25,837 nucleotides of DNA from Gammaproteobacteria bacterium (GCA_028064935.1 JAPTWT010000065.1:1-25837); one strand, 5' to 3'. Positions 1 to 7,669 are shown, counted from the stretch's first letter. Numbers and translations: made by a program. Notes: a model not told the origin generated them from the letters alone.

Positions 1-9
1 GGGCGTGGC

Positions 10-150
10 ATGAGCGGGCACAAGAAGCGGGCGCGGCCCGCATCGCCACAACGCCTTGCGGTGCCGATCAAGGATATCACCGCCATCGTCGAACGAACGC
101 GCGCGGTCTTGAGCACCGAAGAACACGTCCTACCCGACTCTTTTCTTTGA
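10..150 (+). pseudogene. Truncated transposase-like N-terminus (possibly IS66-type)
   Basis: A short reading frame of 46 codons begins at ATG 10 and is also open upstream to the window edge. It reads as a basic, Lys/Arg-rich start followed by a helical stretch with ITAIVERTRAVLSTEEHVL, which resembles the N-terminal part of IS66-like transposases. It stops at TGA 148-150, close to where the oppositely oriented transposase remnant loses its recognisable sequence near 140. The likely explanation is two broken insertion sequences joined here. The family assignment is a weak impression from a short segment, and the true start may lie before the window. Confidence 0.3.
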
Positions 151-799
151 GCCGCCCCATGCGCTCCTGAAGCTTCGCCAGGCGCTTCTCGCCCCGCGGT
201 GTATTCAGTCCCTCGGCCAATTTGTGCAGACCGGTTTCGAGCCGTGCGCAGAATCGCCTCGCGATGGCCGCCTCCTTCGCCTGGCGTCCCGTGGAGTAGC
301 AATGCAGTTGGACTTCTTGGCCATCGTCGCTTGTGACTTTCTGGATCTGGACCGCCTGTTGGCTTGCGGTCTCGATCGTGATGGCATGGGCGGCCTCGAA
401 GTGGCGCGTGCGCTTGCGGCTGACAACGAGATAGCGATACCCGTGCGCCCACGAGCCAGGTGAGATTCGCTTCGGCGGCGATGCCGGCATCCATCACGAT
501 AAGGCTGCCGCGGGGAGCGTCGAGCCCGATCAGCATGGCCTCCAGCGTTTGGACCTCCGCCGCATGGCCGGCAAAGGTCTCTGAACGGCGCACAAAGCCG
601 CTGCCATCGAGCACGAGCCAAAGTGACGAGCGGACAATCGCTGCGTTTTTCCTTGGAGCGCCCGCGCGCCGCCTGGGGGTTGGCGGCGGCAGCGCCCTCA
701 AAGTAGGTGTTCGTCAGATCGTAAAGCGTGACCGTGGTCTCACACCCAAACAGATCGCGCACGCCAGGCAAACGCCGCGTTGCACGTTGATGTGGGGCA
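77..799 (-). pseudogene. Degenerate IS4/IS1634-family transposase remnant
   Basis: Read on the minus strand from about 796 downward, conceptual translation gives LYDLTNTYFEG followed by a Lys/Arg-rich segment, which is the DDE-transposase core style of IS1634-type IS4-family elements. The frame then breaks. The middle (an FVRRSETFAGHAAEVQTLE-type segment) and the C-terminal part (GYRYLVVSRKRTRHFEAA, then KRLAKLQERMGRLKEKSRVG) lie in different frames, so at least two frameshifts are present. The N-terminal ~200 residues expected for the family are missing, and the C-terminus dissolves near 140. No terminal inverted repeats were found. The copy cannot encode an active transposase. Confidence 0.75.
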
Positions 800-851
800 T
801 CTGAGCCCCGACACCCTGGTGATCGGGACAGCCCCACCACTGCCTTTTTGA

Positions 852-881
852 TTGGAACATTTGTCAACTTCGTGCTATATA
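852..881 (+). promoter_or_regulatory. Candidate sigma70 promoter of the hipBA-like operon
   Basis: TTGGAA (852-857) and TATATA (876-881) are separated by 18 bp, and the AT-rich stretch stands out from the GC-rich surroundings. The -10 element overlaps the left arm of the palindrome at 868-904, so a repressor bound there would block RNA polymerase. The GAAGG ribosome-binding site at 901-905, six bases before ATG 912, lies at the right arm. The positions are seen directly; promoter activity is inferred. Confidence 0.5.
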
Positions 882-904
882 TTCTGGACATTTGTAGCAC
901 GAAG
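868..904. promoter_or_regulatory. Palindromic operator, CTTCGTGCTA / TAGCACGAAG
   Basis: Two perfectly complementary 10-bp arms (868-877 and 895-904) flank a 17-bp spacer directly upstream of the HipB-like gene. HipB-type repressors bind such palindromes in their own promoters and repress more strongly in complex with HipA, so this is the expected autoregulatory site. A second repeat, (G)GA(A)CATTTGT, occurs at 854-864 and 886-895 in direct orientation. The symmetry is seen in the sequence; the regulator is inferred from position. Confidence 0.6.
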
Positions 905-911
905 GTCTCAA

Positions 912-1247
912 ATGCCTACCCCGCATAGCCCTCCAGCGGCTGTACGACGTGCTCTGCGAAAGCTTGGTGCGGATATCCATGACGCGCGACGTCGCCGTAA
1001 GCTCCCCATGGCGGTCGTGGCAGAACGCGCTTTCACGTCGCGCTCGACCCTGCAAAGGGTCGAGGCTGGTGACGCCAGCGTCAGCATCGGAATTTATGCG
1101 GGCGTTCTTCAGGCCCTCGGCCTGCTTGATGGCCTGGTCCAGATCGCCGACATCAGCAACGACCGCGTAGGCCAGGCCCTCGCCAGCGCCGAGCTGCCCA
1201 AGCACATTCACCTGAAACGACCGAAAGGACCGTCCGGCGATGACTGA
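912..1247 (+). CDS. HipB-like XRE-family antitoxin / autorepressor
   Basis: This is a small helix-turn-helix DNA-binding protein of 111 aa. Its core reads as a Cro/C1-type HTH: a RKLPMAVVAERA helix, then TSRSTLQRVEAG as the recognition helix, then an SIGIYAGVLQALG scaffold helix. The tail is basic and polar. The start ATG 912 is chosen because it has a GAAGG ribosome-binding site six bases upstream; an in-frame TTG at 852 would lie within the promoter. The gene overlaps the HipA-like gene by 8 bp, the usual arrangement of type II hipBA modules. By family, the protein should neutralise the kinase partner and repress the operon through the palindrome at 868-904. The class is clear; specific partner binding is inferred. 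Confidence 0.85.
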   Translation: MPTPHSPPAAVRRALRKLGADIHDARRRRKLPMAVVAERAFTSRSTLQRVEAGDASVSIGIYAGVLQALGLLDGLVQIADISNDRVGQALASAELPKHIHLKRPKGPSGDD

Positions 1248-2487
1248 TTTCGAGGTCCATATTGATCTGAGGGGCCGCAAGCGCTCGATTGGACTTGCGA
1301 GAAGCCATCGCGCGCGCGGCGCAGAGAAGATCCTTTTCGAATATGACAGCGCATGGCTTCAGGATCCCGACCGCTTCTCGCTGGAACCGGCCCTTGCTCT
1401 CACGCGGGGCGCCTTCGCGCCTCCTGCCGGGCTGGCCACTTTCGGTTCTATTGGAGACTCGGCACCCGATGCCTGGGGGCGACGTCTCATGCAGCGTGCT
1501 GAACGTCGCTCTGCCGAACGCGAAGGTCGGGCCGTCCGCACCCTAGTGGAAAGCGACTATCTACTGGGTGTCACCGACGAAACCCGGCTCGGTGCTCTTC
1601 GCTTCCGATGGGTCGGCGAAGAGGTCTTCCAGGCGCCGATCCGTGCCGGCGTTCCGGCTCTGGTCGAGCTTGGTCGGTTTCTGCAGATTACCGAGCGCAT
1701 TCTGCGCGATGAGGAGACGGAGGAAGACTTTCAGCTCATTTTTGCCCCCGGGTCGTCCCTCGGCGGCGCGCGCCCCAAGGCTTCCGTGATCGACCAACAT
1801 GGTCACCTCTCCATCGCCAAATTTCCGAAGGAGACCGACGCTTACAGCTTGGAAACGTGGGAAGAGGTCGCTCTGCGGCTGGCCGACCGGGCAGGTATCG
1901 TTACCCCGAAGCATGAACTGGTCAATGTCGCCGGCAAGGCCATCATGCTGTCGCGCCGCTTCGATCGCGACGGCACGATCCGCATTCCGTTCCTGTCGGC
2001 GATGGCGATGATAGGCGCGAAGGATGGCGAGCGCGGCAACTATCCCGAGATCGTAAATGCCCTGGCTGAGCACGGCGCTCAGGGGAAAACGGACGCTCAA
2101 GCGCTTTATCGGCGCGTCGTTTTCAACGTCTTGATCTCAAACGTCGGCGATCATCTCCGCAATCACGGCTTCCTGTGGCGGGGAAAGTCCGGTTGGACTC
2201 TCTCACCGGCATACGACCTCAATCCCGTTCCGGTTGATCTCAAAGCGCGGGTGTTGACGACAAACATCGATCTCAACGAGGGCACTTGCTCGCTTGACCT
2301 GCTCGAGGCGGCGTCGGAGTTTTTCGCCCTCACACTGCCGCGGGCTCGCGCGATCATAAAAGAGGTCGCAACAGTGACCTCGACGTGGCGCCAGATCGCC
2401 GCAACCGTAGGTGCGCGCTCAGCCGAAATCAACCGCATGGCCAGCGCCTTCGAGCACAATGATCTCAAACGGGCATTGGCACTATGA
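1240..2487 (+). CDS. HipA-like serine/threonine kinase toxin, catalytic Asp apparently lost
   Basis: This 415-aa protein has the HipA layout: an N-terminal HipA_N/couple region (about 1-130, including ESDYLLGVTDETRLGALRF) and a C-terminal kinase-like domain. Visible motifs are the Gly-rich ATP loop GSSLGGARPKA (171-181), the ATP-binding Lys194 in SIAKFP, the catalytic-loop region SNVGDHLRNHGFL (300-312) and the metal-binding AYDLNP (324-329). HipA kinases phosphorylate proteins such as glutamyl-tRNA synthetase and slow growth. The family catalytic loop normally reads N-x-D-x-H-x-x-N; here it is N301-V-G303-D-H305-L-R-N308, so the position of the catalytic Asp is Gly. The frame is otherwise intact and of normal length. 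It may be an inactive toxin, or Asp304 may substitute. It is translationally coupled to the upstream antitoxin gene. Confidence 0.85.
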   Translation: MTDFEVHIDLRGRKRSIGLARSHRARGAEKILFEYDSAWLQDPDRFSLEPALALTRGAFAPPAGLATFGSIGDSAPDAWGRRLMQRAERRSAEREGRAVRTLVESDYLLGVTDETRLGALRFRWVGEEVFQAPIRAGVPALVELGRFLQITERILRDEETEEDFQLIFAPGSSLGGARPKASVIDQHGHLSIAKFPKETDAYSLETWEEVALRLADRAGIVTPKHELVNVAGKAIMLSRRFDRDGTIRIPFLSAMAMIGAKDGERGNYPEIVNALAEHGAQGKTDAQALYRRVVFNVLISNVGDHLRNHGFLWRGKSGWTLSPAYDLNPVPVDLKARVLTTNIDLNEGTCSLDLLEAASEFFALTLPRARAIIKEVATVTSTWRQIAATVGARSAEINRMASAFEHNDLKRALAL

Positions 2488-2591
2488 CGAGACCATTTTT
2501 TACACAGCTTCGCGCCAGCCAGCGCAATCCCAGTACCAGCCTCACCCTCAGTCTGGAAGTCTCAGATATCGAGAATACTAGCCTGATATAT

Positions 2592-2604
2592 GGACTCCCC
2601 CTGC
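2592..2604 (+). repeat. Subterminal inverted repeat, transposase-3' side
   Basis: GGACTCCCCCTGC is an exact inverted copy of 3975-3987. It marks the transposase-3' boundary of the IS1111-group element. Confidence 0.8.
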
Positions 2605-2871
2605 ATTGCAAGATCGTCTCGGTCTTTGGAATCAGGGTTGGACTGCTCAAATATATCCGGCCTCTGATGCACCCGTCGGTGCGGGCCCTGATGACATTCG
2701 CGCGCAGGGGCCTCACTTAAGTTGTCGGTGTCGGCCACCGTTCAGATTATCAGGCTCTTCCCGCGTCGGTCTGACCTGTTTCCATCAACGTCCTCGCTCT
2801 CGCAATCCGGGTGGTAAGTACCTCCTCTGTGCTACGGCCCGTGAACGATTCCCGGGGGACCTCGGCCTGCG
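2605..2871 (-). ncRNA. Candidate bridge-RNA region of the IS1111-group element
   Basis: This segment between the transposase stop and the 3' inverted repeat carries no convincing gene. IS110-family recombinases use a structured bridge RNA encoded in a non-coding end, and in the IS1111 group this end is downstream of the transposase. The segment has hairpin potential, for example GCACC-CGTC-GGTGC at 2669-2682 and CGGCCTG-CGT-CAGGCCG at 2863-2879, the latter overlapping the transposase stop codon. I cannot define RNA ends or guide loops by eye, so this is a location prediction only. Confidence 0.3.
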
Positions 2872-3906
2872 TCAGGCCGCCTTATCCTGGGGTTGCACCG
2901 GCCGATACGCCGTACCCCTGGCCAAGAGGGCCCAGGCGATGCGGGCATGCTTTGCCGCCAGCGCCACAGCGGCGACATTCACGTGGCGGCGCTCTTTGAG
3001 GCGTCGCGCCCAGGCGCTCTTGGCGTCGGTTTTCTTGTCGACGACCCGCAGGTAGGCACGGGCGCCGTGCACGAGGAGCGTGCGCACGGTGCGATCACCC
3101 TGCTTGGTGATCGCGCCCAGCCGCGCCTTGCCGCCACTCGAATGCTGTCGCGGGGTGAGGCCCAAGGAAGCGGCATAGTTCCGTCCACTCCGGAAGACGT
3201 GGGGGTCGCCCATGCTGGCGATCAGGGCCGTGGCGGTTTGCGGCCCGATCGCCGCGATCTGCATGAGCCGGCGTGCCGGCTCACTCTGCTGCGCCAGCGT
3301 GCGGATCTTCAGATCGTAGCGCTGCACATGCCGATCGAGCGCGCGCAGCTGTTCAAAGAGGCCGGAGAGCATCTCGCGCGCCAGGTCCGGCAGGCCATTT
3401 TCGGCATCCTCGAGGATCCGCGGCAGCTGCCGGCGCAGGCTCGCCACCCCCTTGGGCACCACGAGGCCGAACTCCCCCAGGAGTCCGCGGATCTGGTTCA
3501 CCTGGGCGGTGCGGTTGGCCACGACGAGCGTCCGGGCCCGATGCACCATGAGCAATGCCTGCTGCTCCGGGCTCTTTACGGCTACGAAATGCATGTTGGG
3601 TCTTCCCACGGCCTCGCAGATGGCCTCGGCGTCGTTCGCGTCGTTCTTGCCGCGTTTGCGGTAGGGGATCACAAACTGCGCCGCCATGAGCCGCACGGTG
3701 TGCCCGAGTGCCGCGAGCTCCCGGGCCCAGTAATGCGCGCCATCACAGGCCTCCATGCCAATGAGACACGGCGGCAGCTGCGCGAAGTACTCCAGCACCT
3801 TCGCTCGAGGCAAGGTCTTGTGGAGCTTGGCGACCCCATGTTCGTTCACGCCGTGCACCTCAAAAACCTGTTTGGCAATGTCCAGTCCGACTCGTGTAAT
3901 CTTCAT
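2872..3906 (-). CDS. IS110/IS1111-family transposase (DEDD recombinase)
   Basis: This intact transposase has 344 aa. The N-terminal RuvC-like domain begins GLDIAKQVFEVHG with Asp9 and continues through GMEACDGAHYW (Glu52) to KNDANDAEAI (Asp89 and Asp92), which together give the DEDD set. The C-terminal transposase_20 domain includes an HhH-like IAAIGPQTATALIA segment (217-230) and the conserved PRQHSSGGKARLG (252-264) carrying the candidate nucleophilic Ser. The start ATG 3906 is the first Met before MKITRVGLDIAK. The reading frame continues upstream, open, into the interrupted patatin gene. With all catalytic residues present and inverted repeats matching, the element may still be mobile. 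Confidence 0.92.
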   Translation of the reverse strand: MKITRVGLDIAKQVFEVHGVNEHGVAKLHKTLPRAKVLEYFAQLPPCLIGMEACDGAHYWARELAALGHTVRLMAAQFVIPYRKRGKNDANDAEAICEAVGRPNMHFVAVKSPEQQALLMVHRARTLVVANRTAQVNQIRGLLGEFGLVVPKGVASLRRQLPRILEDAENGLPDLAREMLSGLFEQLRALDRHVQRYDLKIRTLAQQSEPARRLMQIAAIGPQTATALIASMGDPHVFRSGRNYAASLGLTPRQHSSGGKARLGAITKQGDRTVRTLLVHGARAYLRVVDKKTDAKSAWARRLKERRHVNVAAVALAAKHARIAWALLARGTAYRPVQPQDKAA

Positions 3907-3974
3907 GGCGATTCCCCCTGCTCTGTGATTGAACGAGGATTCTTCTTCAATCTGGCACATCCGATGCCGTAAGG

Positions 3975-3987
3975 GCAGGGGGAGTCC
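3975..3987 (-). repeat. Subterminal inverted repeat, transposase-5' side
   Basis: GCAGGGGGAGTCC is the reverse complement of 2592-2604. A related imperfect copy (ATTCCCCCTGC) lies just inside at about 3911-3921, next to the transposase start. Confidence 0.75.
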
Positions 3988-4182
3988 TGCGCGGAGATCG
4001 TCGGCGTGGGCGGCCAAAACGGTGCCATTGATGGCGCCCGCCAAGGTCCCGCAATAGACGCTGAAGGGGTTGGGTGCATGGCGCGGCAGGAGACGGACGA
4101 GGGCGCGCAGCACGCCGACCTGATAGGCGGCATGGGCGCCGCTACCCGACATCACCAGCGCTGACCGCAATTGGCTGTCCAC
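3988..4182 (-). pseudogene. Patatin-like phospholipase, 5' stub truncated by the IS
   Basis: Minus-strand translation from a possible GTG at 4182 gives SALVMSGSGAHAAYQVGVLRAL, then NPFSVYCGTLAGAINGTVL, and enters the insertion sequence after DDLRAGL. This matches the first ~60 residues of bacterial patatin-like (RssA/YchK-type) hydrolases, where the oxyanion-hole motif GGGxxG is followed by the nucleophile elbow GTSAG. Both are altered here: GSGAHA instead of a GGG motif, and GTLAG with Leu in place of the nucleophilic Ser. The rest of the gene, including the catalytic Asp, is not found on the other side of the insertion sequence. The gene is dead, and the substitutions suggest decay or an already inactive paralogue. 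The start is uncertain. Confidence 0.7.
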
Positions 4183-4298
4183 GGAACAAGTCGAGACGAT
4201 GGCGGGAAGGGCAGGCGGAAGGAGACGCCCGGCAACGCCGGCGAGGCGCGCCGGACGGACCCGCGCAGACACACGCCGCCAGGGTGGCGGCTGAGCGT

Positions 4299-5738
4299 CT
4301 AGGGCGCCAGGAGCCGCTTCAGAATCTCGTTGACCTTGGCGGGGTTGGCCTTGCCGCGACTGGCCTTCATGGTCTGCCCCACGAAAAAGGTGAACACCTT
4401 CTCCTCGCCGGCCCGATATTGGGCCAGTTGTTTCGGGTTGGCCGCGATGACCTGCCTTACGACCTCCTCGATGGCGGAGTCGTCCGAGATCTGACGCAGG
4501 CCGCGCGCGGCGATGACGGTATCGGCATCGCCCTCGCCCGCCCACATGGCCTCGAAGACGTCTTTCGCGGCCTTCCCCGACACCGTGCCGTCGGCAATAC
4601 GGCGCAAGAGGCCCGCCAGGGCCACGGCCCCGACCCGCGAATCGACGATATCGAGCCCATCCTCATTGAGGCGCGCGGCGAGCTCGCCGCTCACCCAGTT
4701 GGCGACGAGCTTGGGCTCGACCCCGGCCGCCGCAACCGCGTCCTCGTAATACCGCGCGAGTTCCCGGCTGGCCGTCAGCACCCCGGCATCGTAGGCCGAC
4801 AGGCCATACTGGGCGCCGAACCGCTCCCGCTTGGCGTCCGGCAGCTCGGGCATGGCGTCTCTCACCTCGGCCAGAAAGGCCTCGGTCAAGACAAGCGCCG
4901 GAAGGTCCGGATCGGGAAAGTATCGGTAATCGTTGGCCTCTTCCTTGCTGCGCATCGAGCGCGTCTCGTCGCGCACCGAGTCATAGAGGCGGGTCTCCTG
5001 GCGCACTTGGCCGCCGGAGGAGATCAGGGCGATCTGGCGGCGCACCTCGTAATCGATGGCACGCTCCACGAACCGAAAGGAGTTGATGTTCTTCAGTTCG
5101 GCGCGCGTGCCAAGCCGCGCCTGCCCCAAGGGGCGGACCGACACATTCGCATCGCAGCGGAACGAGCCCTCCTGCATGTTGCCATCGCAGATATCGAGAT
5201 AGCGGACCAGGGTGTGAAGGGTCTTCAGGTAGGCCACCGCCTCGGCCGCCGAGCGCATATCCGGCTCGGAGACGATCTCCAGAAGCGGGGTACCGGCGCG
5301 ATTGAGGTCGATACCGGTAAAGCCGCCCATGTCCTCGTGCAATGACTTGCCGGCATCCTCCTCGAGGTGCGCGCGGGTGATGCCGACGGTCTTCTCGCCG
5401 GTCGGCGTCGTGATCACAAGCCGCCCGCGCTCGACGATCGGGTGTTCGTACTGGCTGATCTGGTAGCCCTTGGGGAGATCCGGATAGAAGTAGTTCTTGC
5501 GCGCGAACACCGAACGCCTGTGCACGGTCGCGCCGACGGCAAGCCCAAACCGGGCGGCCATGCGCACCGCCTCGCCGTTCAAGACCGGCAGGACCCCGGG
5601 GAACGCCGCATCCACGACATTGGCCTGTGTATTGGGCGCGGCGCCATAAGCGGTCGGCGATGCCGAAAAGATCTTGCTCCGCGTCTTAAGCTGGGCGTGC
5701 ACCTCGAGGCCGATGACCGTCTCCCACTCCATGGTCAC
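4299..5738 (-). CDS. gatB: Asp-tRNA(Asn)/Glu-tRNA(Gln) amidotransferase subunit B
   Basis: GatB is the tRNA-binding and kinase subunit of the GatCAB complex, which converts misacylated Glu-tRNA(Gln) or Asp-tRNA(Asn) to the amidated form in the cytoplasm. The 479-aa product has normal length. Signatures include [13 protein letters not shown] (5-17), [19 protein letters not shown] (36-54), the [11 protein letters not shown] motif (121-131) and [16 protein letters not shown] (145-160), followed by the helical and YqeY-like tail domain ending with the [20 protein letters not shown] region. ATG 5738 lies 3 bp after the gatA stop, so it is translated as the last gene of gatCAB. Nothing downstream belongs to the operon, because the patatin stub follows after 116 bp. 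Confidence 0.96.
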   Translation of the reverse strand: MTMEWETVIGLEVHAQLKTRSKIFSASPTAYGAAPNTQANVVDAAFPGVLPVLNGEAVRMAARFGLAVGATVHRRSVFARKNYFYPDLPKGYQISQYEHPIVERGRLVITTPTGEKTVGITRAHLEEDAGKSLHEDMGGFTGIDLNRAGTPLLEIVSEPDMRSAAEAVAYLKTLHTLVRYLDICDGNMQEGSFRCDANVSVRPLGQARLGTRAELKNINSFRFVERAIDYEVRRQIALISSGGQVRQETRLYDSVRDETRSMRSKEEANDYRYFPDPDLPALVLTEAFLAEVRDAMPELPDAKRERFGAQYGLSAYDAGVLTASRELARYYEDAVAAAGVEPKLVANWVSGELAARLNEDGLDIVDSRVGAVALAGLLRRIADGTVSGKAAKDVFEAMWAGEGDADTVIAARGLRQISDDSAIEEVVRQVIAANPKQLAQYRAGEEKVFTFFVGQTMKASRGKANPAKVNEILKRLLAP

Positions 5739-5741
5739 CTC

Positions 5742-7187
5742 CTAGATCCCGGCCGGCACACGGGCGTGCCAGTCGGTGGCCTGTTGAAATCGGTGCGCGG
5801 CATTCAGGAGGCGCGCCTCGTCCAGATAGCGGCCTATGAGCTGCAGGCCGACCGGCAGCCCCCCGGCAAATCCCGCCGGCAAGGACAGCGCCGGCAACCC
5901 CGCGAGGTTGACCGGGATGGTGAAGATGTCGTTCAAGTACATCGACACGGGGTCGGTGTTCTTGGTCCCCAGGGCAAAGGCCGTGGACGGGGACACGGGG
6001 CCTGCGAGGACGTCGCACTGTTCAAAGGCGCGGGTGAAATCATCGGCGATGAGGCGCCGCAGCTTCAGGGCCTTCACGTAATAGGCGTCGTAGTAGCCGG
6101 CCGACAACGCATAGGTGCCGACCATGATGCGCCGCTTGACCTCGGACCCGAACCCCTGGCTGCGGGTCTTTTTGTACATGTCCTCGAGGTCCTGGTACTC
6201 CGGGACGCGGTAGCCGTACCGTACCCCGTCGTAACGCGCGAGATTCGAGGAGGCCTCGGCGGGCGCCAACACGTAATAGCAGGGCACGGCATGGGCGCTA
6301 TTGGGGAGGCTTACGTCGACCAAACGCGCGCCCTGCCGCTCATACTCGCGCAGGGCCTCGCGCACGGCCTCCGCCACGTGAGGCTCGACGCCCTGCGCGA
6401 AATGCTCCGCAACGACCCCTATACGCAGACCCCTCAGGTCCTTGCCCAGTTCAGCGGCGTAGTCCGGCACCGGGACATCGAGCGAGGTGGCATCATGCTC
6501 ATCGAAACCGGCCATCGCCGTCAGCAGATGGGCGCAATCCTCGGCCGTCTGGGCCATGGGGCCGGCCTGATCGAGCGAGGAGGCGAAGGCAATCAACCCA
6601 TAGCGCGAGACCCGGCCATAGCTCGGCTTGAGACCGGTGATGCCGCAGAGGGCGGCGGGCTGGCGAATGGACCCGCCGGTGTCGGTCCCGGTGGCGGCGG
6701 GCACAAGGCGCGCGGCGACCGCCGCCGCCGACCCCCCCGAGCTCCCGCCCGGCACGCGGTCGCGATCCCACGGATTACGGACCGGACCGAAATAGGAGGT
6801 CTCGTTGGACGAACCCATGGCAAACTCGTCCATATTGGTCTTACCGACCATGACACAGCCGGCGGCCTTCATCTTCCGGACCACGGTCGCGTCGTAAGGC
6901 GGCACGAAATCGGCGAGCATCCGCGAGGCGCAGGTCGTCTTGACACCCGCGGTACAAAAGATGTCCTTGTGCGCGATCGGCACGCCGGCGAGAATCCCCG
7001 CGCCCCCCGCGCTCCGCGCGCGATCGGCGGCCTCCGCGTCGCGGCGCGCCGCGTCCTCATCCAGGGTGATGAAGGTGTTGAGCGTGGCGTGGGTCTTGAT
7101 GCGTGCCAGGGCGTCGTCCACGAGTTCGCGGCTGGAACAACGGCCGGCGGCGAGATCCTCGGCAATCTTCGTGATCGTGAGCGTCAA
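5742..7187 (-). CDS. gatA: Asp-tRNA(Asn)/Glu-tRNA(Gln) amidotransferase subunit A
   Basis: GatA is the amidase-signature subunit that releases ammonia from glutamine for transamidation by GatB. The 481-aa protein carries the Ser-cisSer-Lys catalytic set with exact family spacing: Lys74 in IAHKD, Ser149 in the [13 protein letters not shown] loop (147-159) and Ser173 in [17 protein letters not shown] (166-182). The stretch [20 protein letters not shown] (187-206) is also typical. The gene lies 83 bp downstream of gatC and 3 bp upstream of gatB. Together these indicate an indirect route for Gln-tRNA and/or Asn-tRNA in this organism; which tRNAs are served cannot be told from this window. Confidence 0.96.
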   Translation of the reverse strand: MTLTITKIAEDLAAGRCSSRELVDDALARIKTHATLNTFITLDEDAARRDAEAADRARSAGGAGILAGVPIAHKDIFCTAGVKTTCASRMLADFVPPYDATVVRKMKAAGCVMVGKTNMDEFAMGSSNETSYFGPVRNPWDRDRVPGGSSGGSAAAVAARLVPAATGTDTGGSIRQPAALCGITGLKPSYGRVSRYGLIAFASSLDQAGPMAQTAEDCAHLLTAMAGFDEHDATSLDVPVPDYAAELGKDLRGLRIGVVAEHFAQGVEPHVAEAVREALREYERQGARLVDVSLPNSAHAVPCYYVLAPAEASSNLARYDGVRYGYRVPEYQDLEDMYKKTRSQGFGSEVKRRIMVGTYALSAGYYDAYYVKALKLRRLIADDFTRAFEQCDVLAGPVSPSTAFALGTKNTDPVSMYLNDIFTIPVNLAGLPALSLPAGFAGGLPVGLQLIGRYLDEARLLNAAHRFQQATDWHARVPAGI

Positions 7188-7270
7188 CGGGAGGTCCTTG
7201 AAGGGTGGCGCCTGGGACTATGCGTCCTTTAAAATCTATGGGTGGGCGGCTTGCGCGCAACGCCGCAGTC

Positions 7271-7561
7271 TCACTCGATGACCCTGGGCACGAGATAGAG
7301 GCCATCGCGGGCCTGGGGGGCGGCGGCCATGAGCTGGTTGCGGTCGATTTCCTGACGAACCACATCCCCGCGCAGCCTGAGGCCGGCCGCGTCGGGGTGG
7401 GTCATGGGCTCCACCCCGTCGGTGGCAACGGCATTCATGTGCGACACCAGATCGAGTATCCGGGACAGGTCCTGTGCGTAGGCCTCCCGTTCCGCCCCGC
7501 TCACACCCAGACGGGCGAGGTGCGCCACCTTTTCGATGTCTTTCGCGTCCAAGGCCGCCAA
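7271..7561 (-). CDS. gatC: Asp-tRNA(Asn)/Glu-tRNA(Gln) amidotransferase subunit C
   Basis: GatC is the small subunit that wraps around GatA and stabilises the GatCAB complex. The 96-aa product shows the family pattern: KDIEKVAHLARLGVS at the N-terminus, then LSRILDLVSHMNAVATDGVEPM, and a C-terminal LRGDVVRQEIDRNQLM segment. No in-frame ATG precedes the conserved start. TTG at 7561 (giving MAALDAKD) or TTG at 7552 must be used, and neither has a good Shine-Dalgarno sequence, so expression may be weak or need another initiation mode. It is the first gene of the operon and is divergent from mreB across about 130 bp. Confidence 0.93.
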   Translation of the reverse strand: MAALDAKDIEKVAHLARLGVSGAEREAYAQDLSRILDLVSHMNAVATDGVEPMTHPDAAGLRLRGDVVRQEIDRNQLMAAAPQARDGLYLVPRVIE

Positions 7562-7611
7562 CCCATATAGTCACGTTGATCCGTTGCACGCTACCACATT
7601 TCGGTCTCCGG

Positions 7612-7640
7612 TTGAACCCGGGGGGAGCGGTTGATAGAGT
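7612..7640 (+). promoter_or_regulatory. Candidate sigma70 promoter for mreB operon
   Basis: TTGAAC (7612-7617) and TAGAGT (7635-7640) match the -35 and -10 consensus at four of six positions each, with ideal 17-bp spacing. This would give a leader of about 45 nt ending with an AAGGGA-type ribosome-binding site before ATG 7691. It lies in the 129-bp gap divergent from gatC. Confidence 0.4.
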
Positions 7641-7669
7641 AACGCGATTTTAACCCCACCCCACCCTAA

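Larger units (their letters stand above)
2592..3987 (-). mobile_element. IS110-family insertion sequence, IS1111 group (IR to IR)
   Basis: The element is bounded by an exact 13-bp inverted repeat: GGACTCCCCCTGC at 2592-2604 and its reverse complement at 3975-3987. Subterminal inverted repeats of this size separate the IS1111 group from the rest of the IS110 family, and true ends usually lie a few bases outside them, so the coordinates are approximate. It holds one intact transposase gene on the minus strand, a short 5' non-coding end (about 70 bp) and a long 3' non-coding end (267 bp between the right repeat and the stop codon). The left flank is hipA-side sequence and the right flank is a patatin gene stub. 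The two sides do not form one interrupted gene, so a deletion or rearrangement accompanied or followed insertion. Confidence 0.8.

Noticed and set aside
848..853. TTGATT at 848 as the hipBA -35 element
   Set aside because: Spacing to the TATATA at 876 would be 22 bp. TTGGAA at 852 with 18 bp is the better pair.
2484..2720. 78-codon plus-strand frame after hipA, with a start overlapping the hipA stop
   Set aside because: The ATGA overlap looks like coupling, but the frame crosses the inverted repeat of the insertion sequence at 2592 and shows no domain, so it is probably chance.
2872..4545. Apparent 557-codon minus-strand frame spanning the transposase, the patatin stub and part of gatB
   Set aside because: Only the part from ATG 3906 is the transposase and about 3988-4182 is the patatin stub. 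The upstream part is an out-of-frame shadow of gatB. The continuous frame is accidental and not a real fusion.
4074..5345. Plus-strand open frame of 423 codons opposite gatB
   Set aside because: Antisense shadow of gatB caused by high GC content; no recognisable motif and no ribosome-binding site.
5367..7232. Long plus-strand open frame of 621 codons opposite gatA/gatB
   Set aside because: It is antisense to two clearly conserved genes, is Gly/Arg/His-rich as expected for the complement of GC-rich coding DNA, and shows no domain.
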